Shown: positions 9,717 to 21,600 of the stretch, one piece after another
Layout of the letters: every line of letters starts with the position of its first letter
How positions within the stretch are numbered: the stretch's first letter is position 1
Source: Lacipirellulaceae bacterium
GTDB lineage: Bacteria; Planctomycetota; Planctomycetia; Pirellulales; Lacipirellulaceae
Assembly: GCA_040218535.1 (NCBI GenBank)
Contig: JAVJRG010000013.1
Span: 82,394-146,393, forward strand
DNA length: 64,000 nucleotides
Direction of reading: 5' to 3'
Position numbers and translations under genes: made by a program
Notes under the pieces: model-generated
Told to the model about the DNA's origin: nothing
What the model saw: only the letters and a program-made list of their open reading frames with translations
Databases searched by the model: none

Positions 9717-11366
9717 TTAAGAAAGCTGAGCGCTTCTCCGGAGTCCGAAACAGGCACCGATACCGAATATCGCGAGGACAAATCCGCTTGGCTCCGGTAT
9801 TACAGCGGCAGCGTTTGACAGGAAGATGCCTGCGCCGCCTTCGCGGAAGTCCGCACGGAAGACGACTTGTCCGCGGTTATTGAAGCCAGAGCTGCGGCCA
9901 TCTTCGCCACCGGTCTCATCTTCGAAAAACAGACTATGGATCTGTCTCCAGTCTTCGCGGTGGGGGCTGGGGTCGACATCCACCAACTGGCCCTGTCTTG
10001 CGATCAGGTGGAGGTTCCCCAGCTTATCGGTTGCCCAAATACTCCTACTTCCACGGCTGTCTAACCCAAAGCTCGCGGTGAATGCAATCTGCCCGTCGTC
10101 GTTCATCGCCGGTGTGTCAAAGGAACGAAACTGGCCAAGGTCCTCGTAACCCGGAACCGGTACATCCGAGGCGACCACTAACTCTAGGGTTTCATCTCGT
10201 TCGATCCAGATACCCTCCTTATCGTCGGTGAACGGCTGGCCGTCATCTGTGGTCGCTGGAAAGGCAATCAGGCCAGTTGCGTTAATGACGGGGGAGCCGA
10301 AGGTCTCGAACTCTGCCGGTTGAGCTACCCCAGGTGCTACTTGGCCGTCGAAAGCAACTGCTCGAAATTCCCCGTGCTCGTAGACGAAAATCGCATCATC
10401 GGGTTCGGTCAAATTGAGGGTGGTTTGAAAGACGATCGTCCCCGCGTTGTTGATATTCGCGCTGCCAACCTCATCAAAATCGCCCGAATAGGGGCTCGGA
10501 AGAGAATCCGATTCTTGCACCAATGCCACGAATTCGCCATCAACGTTCGTATACAGAATGTCATTGATTAACGTTGAAGCGATCGGGGCGTTGATGGTAC
10601 CTGTCACCACAAACTGCCCAGAGGCGTTCAAAGCCTGGCGGGCAAACCTACTGTACGTCGCCTCGCGGGGAGATACACCAACACTCCGATCAGGAACTTC
10701 TCCGCCTAGCGCTATCAAACTGGCAGTATCCCCAGAACTGAACCAAAGTGTTCGCCGAGATCTTTGCTCTGGAGGAATGTCAGGATTGGAATTGAAGGCG
10801 AGCCAAAGTCGATAGTCACCCGACTGCAACACCCCAGCGGTGCTCGTGTTAAAGTGAACCGACGGATCGACTCCTAGGAAGCTCGTCCCTTCTTTGAGAA
10901 CTAACTGCAACTCTCCGTCAACCTCGGTCCACAATCCCTCATTTTCATATTGACTGATACTAGGTCCACTCACTCGGGCATTAAAGGAAACCTGACCAAG
11001 AGGATCAATGGCCGCTAGGCTTCCTATGCTTTCTACTTCTCCAGTATTAAAAGGAAATCCGGGCAGCGAATCTCCCTCACGGACCACGGCCCTTATGTTC
11101 CCTACGGGACCAGCATAAAGGGCCCATCGACCACTACCCGTTACCTGGGGGTCTTCTTCCCTGCCGTTAATCACGACATGTCCTAGGTCGTTAATAGCAC
11201 TATCCAGGAAACTGGAAAGCTCAAAGTCACCAAGCCCGGGAGCGGTTTGACCCGTAATAAGCACCGGTTGGGGCGGTCTGCTGGAGGTGGCGACCGCTCC
11301 CCGAATCGGACGAGATAGAAAAAGTATCAGACAAATGGTCGTTAGCGGAAGGATTCTTGATGTCAT
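9717..11366 (-). CDS. Secreted PEP-CTERM protein with beta-propeller-like repeats
   Basis: The protein (about 549 residues) has an N-terminal signal peptide (MTSRILPLTTICLILFLSRP...) and ends in a PEP-CTERM sorting signal: VIPEPSGFVLAIFGIGACF followed by basic residues (GLRRS). Such tails are processed by an exosortase and mark exported proteins in planctomycetes and other bacteria. The body repeats units of the type INxxGxVxFxA (AINDLGHVVINGRE, NNAGTIVFQTTL, INATGLIAFPATT, MNDDGQIAFTAS, FNNRGQVVFRA), six or more copies of about 60-70 residues, as in the planctomycete choice-of-anchor/DUF7453-like propeller proteins. I chose the ATG at 11366, with GGAA six bases upstream; ATG 11372 and TTG 11378 are in frame. 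It stands alone, with no exosortase gene in this window. The function is unknown; a surface or matrix role is inferred. Confidence 0.85.
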   Translation of the reverse strand: MTSRILPLTTICLILFLSRPIRGAVATSSRPPQPVLITGQTAPGLGDFELSSFLDSAINDLGHVVINGREEDPQVTGSGRWALYAGPVGNIRAVVREGDSLPGFPFNTGEVESIGSLAAIDPLGQVSFNARVSGPSISQYENEGLWTEVDGELQLVLKEGTSFLGVDPSVHFNTSTAGVLQSGDYRLWLAFNSNPDIPPEQRSRRTLWFSSGDTASLIALGGEVPDRSVGVSPREATYSRFARQALNASGQFVVTGTINAPIASTLINDILYTNVDGEFVALVQESDSLPSPYSGDFDEVGSANINNAGTIVFQTTLNLTEPDDAIFVYEHGEFRAVAFDGQVAPGVAQPAEFETFGSPVINATGLIAFPATTDDGQPFTDDKEGIWIERDETLELVVASDVPVPGYEDLGQFRSFDTPAMNDDGQIAFTASFGLDSRGSRSIWATDKLGNLHLIARQGQLVDVDPSPHREDWRQIHSLFFEDETGGEDGRSSGFNNRGQVVFRADFREGGAGIFLSNAAAVIPEPSGFVLAIFGIGACFGLRRSAQLS

Positions 11367-12320
11367 GAGCATTTCCAAGGTATCGGTTCAGGAAAGTGTG
11401 GCATCTGGTTGGTGCTATCCATAGTCAGTCATCGGAAAGCGATATGCAATAAGGATTGCGAACTGGTTGTGAAATATTCTTCTATGCCTCCATACTCGGA
11501 GTGTAGACAACACGTTTCGCTTGGCAGTTTTCGAAAATGGGTCGTTGCCACTGCCTGCGCTCAAATACCGTGGAGTCGGGTCATCCGCGGGAGCGTGTCG
11601 TGAAGTCCGTGGTGGCGCTGCCGGTGTCCGATACGTTTTTTCATTTGGTTCGGGTCGAGGCTTTGCTACTTCTCGGCGAGTGACCACCGGTGCCCCTGTG
11701 TCCAAAGCCCTTCCTCCGGAAGATCTCTCCACCGCCGCAATCGAAGCGCTACGGAAGCTGCTGCCGCGAGACGATTGACCAAACGTGCCGCGAAGGTTCT
11801 TGGGACGTTTACTTGCTCATAGCGAGACGGTTCCTGGCACTTTTATTTATTCACTTTTCCTTGCTCGATAACCATAGAGCCGCTAGCCGGGGGACTTTTG
11901 CACGCTGGGTCGCTTTCGGCGTGCAAAAGTCTCTCACTAGGGAAAGTTTGCTCTTGGGCTAAGTCCTTTTATTCTTAGGTGTCGTGGTGAATTGTCAGTC
12001 GCTCAGGGAAGAGACTTTTGCTCGGTGAAGTCTGCTTGCGTGGGTGAGTTGAACGACAGAGACTTGCTGGAAGCACGCGTTGAGAACTTCCGGTACGTGC
12101 ATTTTAGGGAAACGAGCGACCAAACGCAGTTGAGAAGTTTCGCCAGGGTCTCGGAGCGAAGTGAGGATTGCAACCGTGCTCAGAAACAGCTTCACTGGGC
12201 CGCGTAATGGCTAGCTAAAACTGGTAAACGGACGCTAGAATTCCGGGGAATCGTTGAGTTGTCAAAGAACTAATGAGCCGGCTGAGTTTTAGAACGCTAC
12301 GCCTTTATTCCTCCACTAAA
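11367..12320. other. Gene-poor 950-base stretch
   Basis: No open frame here has a recognisable product. Two overlapping frames, plus 11521-11778 and minus 11415-11732, cover the same GC-rich patch and cannot both be real; neither has a good Shine-Dalgarno. The motif GACTTTTGC occurs near 11893, in inverted form near 11923 and again near 12012. It may hold remnants of a decayed gene or an intergenic repeat. Confidence 0.4.
11893..11931. repeat. Perfect 13-bp inverted repeat (hairpin)
   Basis: GACTTTTGCACGC at 11893-11905 is repeated exactly in inverted form at 11919-11931, with a 13-base loop. No T-run follows on either strand, so it is not a standard intrinsic terminator. It could be an RNA structure or part of a small repeated element. 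Confidence 0.75.
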
Positions 12321-12626
12321 TTACTCGATATCGTACTTCTTATGTTTCCTCGCAAGTTCCTGCAGTTCGCTTCTTCGCTGGGCAGAAAGCTCAACTAGAT
12401 TAGCTCCGCACCATGGGCAAAACTTCACACCCATTTGGCACTCTATATTGATCATGAGGTCACGTTCGCCAGGATTGGCTCTAAGCACATCTATTTTTGA
12501 ATAATCCACTCCTCGTGACTGAAGGTAAAATCCATACCCGCCGGGAAGTCGTTCACCAACTACTATTGAGAGTCCACGCTCGCCAGCGGATGCAAGCATA
12601 TTGTTCAACCCATGACAGCAGAGCAT
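12321..12626 (-). CDS. Small zinc-ribbon-like protein, putative immunity protein
   Basis: This 101-residue protein starts MLCCHGLNNML and carries a CPWCG knuckle near residue 74 (KFCPWCGANLVEL), a Cys-Cys...CPxCG layout seen in small zinc-binding proteins of the DUF6980-like kind that often follow toxin genes. The middle reads GFYLQSRGVDYSKIDVL. Its ATG lies one base after the TGA of the giant gene upstream, and the Shine-Dalgarno (TAGGAGAG) overlaps the last codons of that gene, so the two are translationally coupled. It has no signal peptide. Position, size and coupling after a large secreted protein with an ADP-ribosyltransferase-like C-terminus make it a good candidate for the cognate immunity protein; this is inference from context, not from a known immunity family match. 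Confidence 0.75.
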   Translation of the reverse strand: MLCCHGLNNMLASAGERGLSIVVGERLPGGYGFYLQSRGVDYSKIDVLRANPGERDLMINIECQMGVKFCPWCGANLVELSAQRRSELQELARKHKKYDIE

Positions 12627-12627
12627 A

Positions 12628-15600
12628 TCACTCTCCTAATTTCTTCATGTATTCACGCATCTGTCCAGAAGATGGAGGAAGAATTCTAACTTCTGGAGTT
12701 ACTATACCAGATGGCTCGTGCAAATCATTGATCCTTTGCAAGGAACCATTGAATTCCCATTCACGATACACATCTGCGGGGATGTCAAACTCGTATAGTT
12801 GTCCAGATGGATTATAGTGTCCTAAATCTCTGTCGGGGCTCGTTGACAAGTATCGTGAATCATCAATTCCACTCGACAAGTCCCCTTGATGGTAAACTTT
12901 TCGAGACGGCTGACTTGTAGCAGCATCATCTATTACTCTGGGGTCCAGCTTCCCCTTCCCGAACGAAGGTCTTGGGTTGAAGAATGGAAGCCCGGTCGCT
13001 TCACTAAATGCTTCCTCAGCAGCTATACGAGTCGCGCCTGATGCGATGATAGCAGCGAGGTCTCCAGGACTCCAAGAAGCCCTCAGGGCTTCATCGGCAG
13101 CACTAGGGATATGGTCCGCATAATTGTAATTCAGCATCGCTTGGTAGCTTGCATGCGACCTCGACCACGCCTTGCGAGTTTTTTCTAGTTGCCTCAGCGC
13201 ATCGATACCGACGCCTCCGGTAATGTTGAACTCCTCTTGTCCCAACGGGCCTGACACAACGCCTGATGGTACGACAGTATCCGCATGGTCGCGATTGAGC
13301 CTTGCTTGTGCAGAAGCAAGCTCACCGCTAACTGCCGCAAGCTCAAGTTGTCTATTCGTTATCGCTGTCCCATTTCTCAAGGACGAGAACCAAACATTAG
13401 ACAATTCTTCTATGTCACTCTCAATTGACTTCTTCTTGTACTCAAGCGACTTGATTTCTTGGATTAAATTGACTCCATCAACGACTTCATTAACTCCGTC
13501 CCCACCCCCCTCACTCTCACTCATCGCCCGGACGGTCTGCTGGGGCTCATCCGCCCCGCCAGTTCCATCGCTCACCGGCGCGTCATACTCGATGTGCTCA
13601 ACCAACTCAGAGTTGTAATACGAGGGAAGACCATCGTGGCCCGTGGTCGTTGGATTGTCGCAGCCGTTTTGCGACGAGGTGCAGTTGGTCGTCTCCCACC
13701 TGTGAACTTCACCCGAGCCGTCGGCGGCTTGTTCTTTGGTGTAGCGGTCTTCGTCAATGTCGCGTTCTTCGTAGGGGTTGTCACCGAGCCCGTACTTCCA
13801 AGTCCTTCCCTCTGTTGTCAACTCCGCGGTAATCGAGTCTACAACGACCTGCTCGTCAGAACTCTTCGGTGCATAGCTCCCCTTGATCACCCGCCGCTGG
13901 CGATACTTGGAGTCCGTGGTATTAACCGACTTGTCGTGGTACACCTTGACCCAATCGGGAGTAGAGGTGTCGCTTTCGTCATGCCACTTTTCTAACCGTG
14001 TACTATGCCCAGTTTGCCCCGTGGTACCATGCTTGTACTCGAACACTTGCGTGTAGCTGCCACTGCCACGTCGCGAGGGTTGGCCAGAGTCGTCAAGAGC
14101 ATCCCAGTAGCCGCCCTGCTCTTCGGCGGACGCGGTACTGAGGCTCTCATATTCGAGGTAATGGTACGAAGTGCTGTCCGTATAACCCAAGGGGCCTTCG
14201 ACATCATTCGGGCCTGGCGCAGTAATCGAAAGTGACGGGTCGCCCCCGGTTCCCTTGATGTGCGAAAACGCGGTCTCGGTGCCGCTTGCTTGAAGCTGTC
14301 CACCCGAGACAAGCCCGTCGGAGCCAACGCGATGCTGACTCATGTAGGAACTCGTCTCACGGTTAATATCCGTTCTGACCCACTCGTAGAGTTGTCCCGA
14401 GTAGTTGCTTTCGTCAGCCAGGGTGATGTCGTCACTGCCCCCTTGATCCGCGACAACCTTGGTCATGAAGTCTCGATCAATCGCTAGTGACTCTTGATTT
14501 CCTTGGAGCGTATACGTTTGCTGATGGGTATTACTGATAGTGGTCAGCGTTTGGATTCTCTCGTCGAGAGGATGCTTGATGTCACGCCTGATCTCGTCCT
14601 TGGTCGTAAGGGTAAACTCTGTTTGCTGGGGATCGTTGCCATCGGTCTGAGTGACAAAGACGTCGAATCGGTACACGTTATGGCGGTCGATGTGATCGAG
14701 ATCATCCCGATATAGTCCGTTGTCAATCGCCTTCCGCTGCTTGTACCACTTCTCGTTCTTCGTCCGCTCTTCGGTATACTCGGTCACCGAAGGATTGGTG
14801 TAGGTGATCACGCCTCCCAGGAAACTGAAGCCGCCGCTTGTATCGAGCGTGGAATTCGTATCGTGAGTGTTCTTGTACGTGGAGAGAGTAAAGCCTCCGT
14901 TGATCAACTTGAACGTGCCTCCGGTCTGGGTGGTGTTGCCTCCAGCGTTACCCCCAACACTACCCGAGCCGGTTTGGTCGCCTGAACGATCATCAACCTC
15001 CGTGCTGCTATCGTTGTTGCCGCCGTTCTCGTTATCGAAAACCGTCCGATCCCAGGAGACACTCCCAGTGGCCAAGTCGAACGAGAAGTTGTAATCCTTA
15101 CCGAAGCCGCCCCCGCTGCCGTTACCTTCTTCGGTAACGGTCCCATCCCGCAGGGATCCACCACCCTCACGCTGGATGACGTCACCTCCGAATCCGCGCT
15201 TGCCACCACTGTCACCGAAGCTGGTGTAGCTGCTGTGACTGCGGAAGGTATTGCCAAACCGATCAATCGTCTGGGTCGTCGAGCCCTCACTCTCGCCACC
15301 TTGCTCGTTGCTCACATTGAAGACGTCGTCTCCCGGAGTGATGTCGCCTGAAGAATCTCCTTTACTGTTCCCGTCACTCTTGCCGCCGGAGATGACCCTC
15401 GTGATGGTCGTGGCCTCGGGTTCGGTCGTGATGCTGAAGTTGACCGTTTTGCCACGCCCTTTGCTGGTACTGTTGGTACGGGCGCTCGCACTGCCTGATT
15501 CGTTGGCGTCGCTTCCTCCTGCGCTCTTACTGTCAGAATCGCCGCGAGCGTTGCCAGTGCCACTGCCAGTGCTAAAGTTCAATGAGAAGTTCGTGCCGTC

Positions 15601-18600
15601 AGGGCTGGTGTAGACCGCGAAACTCGTTCCTCCTGAGCCGACGCGGCTTTGGCCGTCGAAGCCACCCTCGCCACCGTTTCGTGTGACTTCATCGTTATTA
15701 ATGCTGCTTGAGCCGCTGCCGTCCGATTTGCTGGTGCCTTTGCTGTTGGAGTAGCCGGAGCTAAAGCTGCTGTTGCCCGTGGAGCTGTCAGGAGAGGTGT
15801 AGCGGAAGCTGATCTCTTCTGCGGAGTTCCCACGTTGGTCAGTTGTGCCGTTCACCTGCGCACGGCGTCCCTGGGATTCGGGGGTACCACTCGCCTCGTT
15901 GAAATTCCCATCGGTTGAATCGTTGCTGCTACCCCCTGAATCGCTCCGGTACTTGTAGGTGAGATTCGGGTCGCTATACCGGAACTGTTCGAGCGATTCG
16001 CTCGTTGACCGATCCGAGTTGTCGAAGGTGCCTCGACGTGTCGTAGCCCCGTTGTTCGTCGAGTAATCGTATTCTTCGCTTTCGACGATATCTCGCGTCC
16101 CTTTGGAGAGGTTGAAGCTAGAGCTGCTCGCCTTGAGGTAGCGCTGCCCTGGCTCGTTATGGCAGCCATGTTCGGAACCTGGCCCGAATGGGACGTTACA
16201 GTTATCACCGCCTCCAGCAGGGACATCGATCATTCCCGCGACCCCGCCAAAACTGCTGCCACGACTGCCAGTGGTCTCGGTTCGCTTGACCGTTCCGCTG
16301 GACTTGTTGATTGGCTCGTCACCCAGAGTGTTGATCGTGTAGTTGCCCTGATGCGAAACGATCAGACCATAGCTACTCGCTGAGCCATCGTTGAACGGAA
16401 CGGTGTAGGAAGGCTCGTCTTTAGGGTTGACTATCGTCTTACCGGTCACACTACTGCCGCCACCGCCGTTCACGTCGAGCGTGATCCCGAAGTTCCCTGT
16501 GACACGTTGTCCTTGATCAGTGGTCGTGAAGTCGTAGTTCCCGCGGGTGTTGACCGAACCACCGCCTGCTTGACGCGAACGCGAATTGGCTGTGGTTGTG
16601 ATTTTGGCTTGATCGGTATCGGAGGTCGAGGTTGATCGACTCGTGCCATAGGAGGTACTGGAGCTACTTGCGTTGGATCGCCCACCACCTGACCCGACGA
16701 TCGTAAAGACCTCATCGACGGCGTTGATGGTGGCATTCCGCCGACCGCCACCTCCTGAAGTTTGCAGGAACGTTCCACCTCCACTACCGCTAGTTGAATT
16801 ATCTGGGCCACTATTAGAGCCAAACGTCCCCGACCCGCCGCCGTGAGCGGTCTGGTAGAAGCTGGAGTTGGAGTAACCACTTGCCCGCAGGGTTTCAGTT
16901 GAATTGCTGCCGTTCGTTATCGTGGTTACTGTACCGCCGACTTGATAGGTCTCACTCGAGTATCCGTGACCACCATAGTGCCATGTTTCACTACGACTAA
17001 TGCTGCCAGCAGAACCCCCTGCTCCAACGGTGTGCGAGGAACCACTGCCTGAGAAGTTCACCGTTGCGTAGCTGTTTTCACCAAGAGTGAAATTGCTTGT
17101 TTCCGTATCGCCTGAGTACGTCGTGTCGACAGAGATCGTTCCGTTGTAAAGCAGGCCATTGGTGACCGAGTCGTTACCGTTCTCTGATTCACCTTGCCCA
17201 TCGTAGAGCGTTTCATACACGGTCGTAACCGTAACTTGAGAGTCAACGGTCGCGTACGCATCGTAAGATTCGCTGACGAGATTGGTAATGTTGCCCGAAG
17301 AGCCGAGTTCTCCCGTACGGGTAATCGTTTCCACGACAATGATGTTCTCAATGGTCGTGGTCGTTACGGTGGTGATTTGGTTCTCGAATTGGCTTGTGAC
17401 AACCACCGTATCGTTGCGTTGCTCTTCGCGACGATTGGTTTCAGTGTGGCTAGCGGTGTGGGCGACACCTAGGGCCGTATCAAAAGTTCCCGTCTCACCA
17501 TTGGCAAGCTCATGTGTGAACTTCTCTGAACCCCGAGCCTCGACCGGAAGTGGATCGCCTGTGCTGGCGGGACGAACCGCATAAGCAAACTCAGCATCTT
17601 CCTCAAAAAGGTCGTAGGTGCCGCTATAAGTGTCGTCGACTGTGTTGACGATCAAATCGGTGGCCGTTTCGAACCGGAACTGATAGTTACCGTTAAGCTC
17701 GATTACCACATCGCGATCACCTCCGGCAGGATCAGGAACCGTTTGGGTGGTTTCATAGCCGTGAAATTCGAGGAACAGCAAGTAGTTAATTGAATAAGTA
17801 TCGTTTCCTTGATCTTCGACGTGCCTCAATAGGGAGACAGAGACGTTACCGCCAGGAAGCGTTGTCGAAAGGCTCTTTGGATAGTGCGTTCCGTCTGGCG
17901 CCTGATCCGACACCGTGGTCAAGCTGAACGATGTGCCTGCCGCGTAGACATCAACGGGTGCGGCAGCCGCTTCGGCAATGTCATCACCCGCTAGGAGAGC
18001 CGCCTCGCCGAAACCGAGATCCAAGGTGCCGGTCGTTGTTTCTTTCCCGAGAACCTGATGGTTGGTGTCGAGCTCATCCAGGGTGGCAAAGACGAGTTCT
18101 CTGAGCGCCTCCTGAACGAATTCGGGCGTCTGACTATCGGTTCCTTCCAACTCGGGCTGTTCGGTAGAGGCAGCCGAGAGATCGAACTGGGCTTCTTTAA
18201 CGGTGCCTGCGGTCACGTTCGCTTGCGTGAAGTCAGGGGAGGCGTATTCAGAACTGACCGGGTCCCAATCGACCACTCTCGCGTAAAGTGTGATCGTTCC
18301 AGGAATTAAGTTGTGCGGCGTGAAGCTGAACGTGCCATCAGGGCGGGTAATCGTTGCTCCGATAACCGTTTCGCTCGAATCGATGCCGGTAGAAAACTCA
18401 ACTCGTAGCCCGCCCTTTCGTCCATCGGGGTTGGTAATCGTCCCCTCGACGGTCGGATCGTCATCGGCAGCCCCTGCTAAGCGATCAAAGGTATCAACCC
18501 TCGCCGTCGTTCCGTTTTCGAGTTGGAACTTCATGGGGGTTGCAAATCCGAGTGACTCAGTTTGTGTCACCTCGTTAAAATGAACCATTCGCAGTTCGTA

Positions 18601-21600
18601 GTCATATTGTCCCAACGCTACGTTTGGACTGAATTGGAAGTATCCATCTTGGTCGGTAGCGACACGCTGCGTTGTTACCGGAGTCCCGGTCTGGTCGTCT
18701 GCGGCGAAGACTTCAAGCTGAACGATCCCGTAGGCAATTCCGCCAAGGATTGTCTGTCCACCGCCATTGTCTTGAACGATGGCAGCTCGCCCGGAGATGG
18801 CAGGATCGGTGACAATTGGATAATCGGGATCGGTTTGGTTCACTGTCTCATCTGATTCAGAGAAATCCAGGTCGGTGAACTGTTCGGTCTCATAGTTTGA
18901 TTGGTCGTTGGTCTTCTCAAAATGCAAAGCCTGCCAGGGACCGTGAATTGGTTCATTTGCGTCTGAGAGATCGACGCCACGCACTAAGACGCTTGCAGTT
19001 CCGAAGGAGGAAGCTGGCAAGCCAATCGTAAACGTTCCACCATCGGCATCGGCCACGAACTGTGTTTCTGTGGAAAGCTCGTAGTTGCCGTAGCTCCACC
19101 AGTCCTCTGCTAGTTCAGGACGATCAAACGCGCTACCAAACAGGTAGTACTCCACCTTCAGATCGCCCGTGGCAACCGCGACGGGATAGTGAAGCTCACC
19201 ATCAACACTGTCTGTCGAAGCAAGGTAGTTGAGTTCCTCAACTAGCGGCGCTCGCGTGAGAATAAAATCAAGCGAAGCGATCGTGCTCGTCCGCTCGTTA
19301 CCGTAGTAGTCCGTCTCGCGAATGATGGCCGTGATTGTCTGAGTCAGCTCCCCTGGCTCCAATCCGACCGCATTGTATTGGAAGCTGCCATCCTCACGAG
19401 TGAGCGTGGTGCCATCGACCACACCGTCTCCGTTGTGATCGAACTCGATGGTTAGTCCACCCTTTCGGCCATCGTTCTCGATCGTACCCACAAAGATCGG
19501 CTCGGCAGACTGTTCGACGGAACCCGAAGCAGCTGTGTTATACCGCAATCGGAAGCCTTTTCTGTCGTCTTCCTCGGTGTTCGCTGGATCCTCAATAAAG
19601 TAAGCAGCCGTATTGTCGGTGACGTCGACCACGATGTCGACGCTCGTGGACCAAGTGCCATCGTTATTACTGTAGAGATACTTTAGGTTTGGATCGGCAT
19701 AGTCCGGATTCCACATTGCGACACGCATGTCAAACGTGTAGCTCACCCCGGGGTCTAGCTCTTCGGGCAAATACGTGAACGTACCATCGGGCCTAATCGC
19801 AACCCAATCCTCAGGATCGTCGGAGAAAGTAGTCTCCGTGGACAACTTGATCTGCGCGTAAGCCTGTGTCGTGAGGCTTGTGGTTGGAATCTTTCCAAAG
19901 AGGGTTGGGTTTGCGGTATGGGTTGCTACTGTACCCGTATCGTGTTCGAGTCGGAACTCAATGTCGCTGGCAAGTGGAACGATAATCGGTCCTGGCTGGT
20001 AGTTAATCGTAATTTTTGGCTTGTTCTTGCCAGGGACGTCTCCTACCCCACTTGGATCGGGTAGCAAACCTTCGACTTCAAATTGGTGCGATCCCTTTGT
20101 TATCTCATTCAACTGATAACGGAAGAAACCGTTGCTATCAGCATAGGTGTGGCCGTTCGGTTCGGTATCGCCGACAACATAGACGGCTACTTTGACCGCC
20201 TGCCCATAGCCACCGACGGTAACACGGCCTGTAATGACTCCGCTCTTGCTCTCGTTGTTTTCATCGATGTCTTCGATCCACAAATCGGTAACCACTGCCG
20301 GTTCCGCGCTCGCGTGATAGAAGGTCAGCGACGTATCGGTAGCCAGCTCATCGCTCCAAAGACCGATCACTCGTTCCGAACCGTTGATCAGCACGGCCCT
20401 GGCGCGAATTGTTTGGGGACCATGAGCGAGTTCTTCGGGAGTGTACGTAAACGCCCCGAACAAATCAGCATCTGCCCTGCCATCCGCCAGATCGTCGTCA
20501 TCGTGATCGAACTCGACGATGACTTGCCCGACACCCTCGGGAACCTCTACCGTGCCAGTAAGGACAGGGTAAGTCGAGACGGGTAGATCCACATCGGAAA
20601 CGTCCCTGGTCCCTTCGCTACGCTCCAATTCGAGCAGGGAGACGGTAGGAGGAGCGGTTTCTGCCAACTGGAAACTGAACTCCAACCAGTCCCCGATCAA
20701 TGGCTGTGTATCGCTGTAGTAGTCAATCGCGCGGATATTCAGCGTTACGTCACCTACCGAGATTCCGGTGGGTGTGTACTCAAAACGCCCTTCACTATCA
20801 ACGGTCGTCGTTCCATCGGCCACGCCGTCAGCGTTGTGATCGATCTCAACGGTCATGCCCGCGACGGGGACCTTCGTTGTGTCTGAGGTTTCGGCATTTG
20901 GGTTTGCCAAGAGAACTGTGGTGATGGTACCGCGGATGGTGGGGTCGGAGGAGACAGGACCGTCACCTGCCACAACCTCACGCGGATAGGCCAAACGCAG
21001 TCTCGGATCAAATTCTTCTTCAGTGGCTGGTGCAGGGCCATCTGCTGGCGTTACTGCAGGTGCCGGATTGACAAGTGTGAACTCAATCGGTTGCCAGTCT
21101 CCTTCGATCCGCTGGACGTTCGCGTCTCCGTCAACGACGGTGGTTTTCTCAAGGGTCGTGATTGCTCGCGCAGAAAGTACCACTTCACCTGGTTCAAGCC
21201 CTTCAAACTCATAGTCTTCGCGGTTGACGACGCTCTGACCGTCTTCCAGCACAATCGACGCATCGGCAATTCCATCGCCGTCGTAATCGATCTCGACTTC
21301 GCGGCTACTGACCGAATACCCATCGATACTTGAGGCCAGATCAATCGTCCCTTCCAAAGAAGCTCTTACGTGCGTTCCATCTTTGCCCACAACCAGGTCA
21401 TCCCCATTATCCGAGAGTGGAATAATCTGAGAGACTGGGATCTCATAGGGGTGCGGCACAAATGGGTTGGTACTTTGACCCAATGGGACTGCTTCACCGA
21501 ATACCAAGCCGTTGACATCGACACCGACGGGACGAAGTTCAATTCGGAGATCACCTTCCGCAGGCAAATCATCTCCCCTCAGATCGTAGTCGTAGTCGAA

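Noticed and set aside
9505..9800. tmRNA (ssrA) 3' end
   Set aside because: The T-arm fits, but no tag-peptide frame or 5' tRNA-like half is found upstream, where the PEP-CTERM gene lies.
11415..11778. Two overlapping opposite-strand open frames in the desert after the PEP-CTERM gene
   Set aside because: Low-complexity Arg/Pro/Ser translations, no good ribosome site, and both cannot be real.
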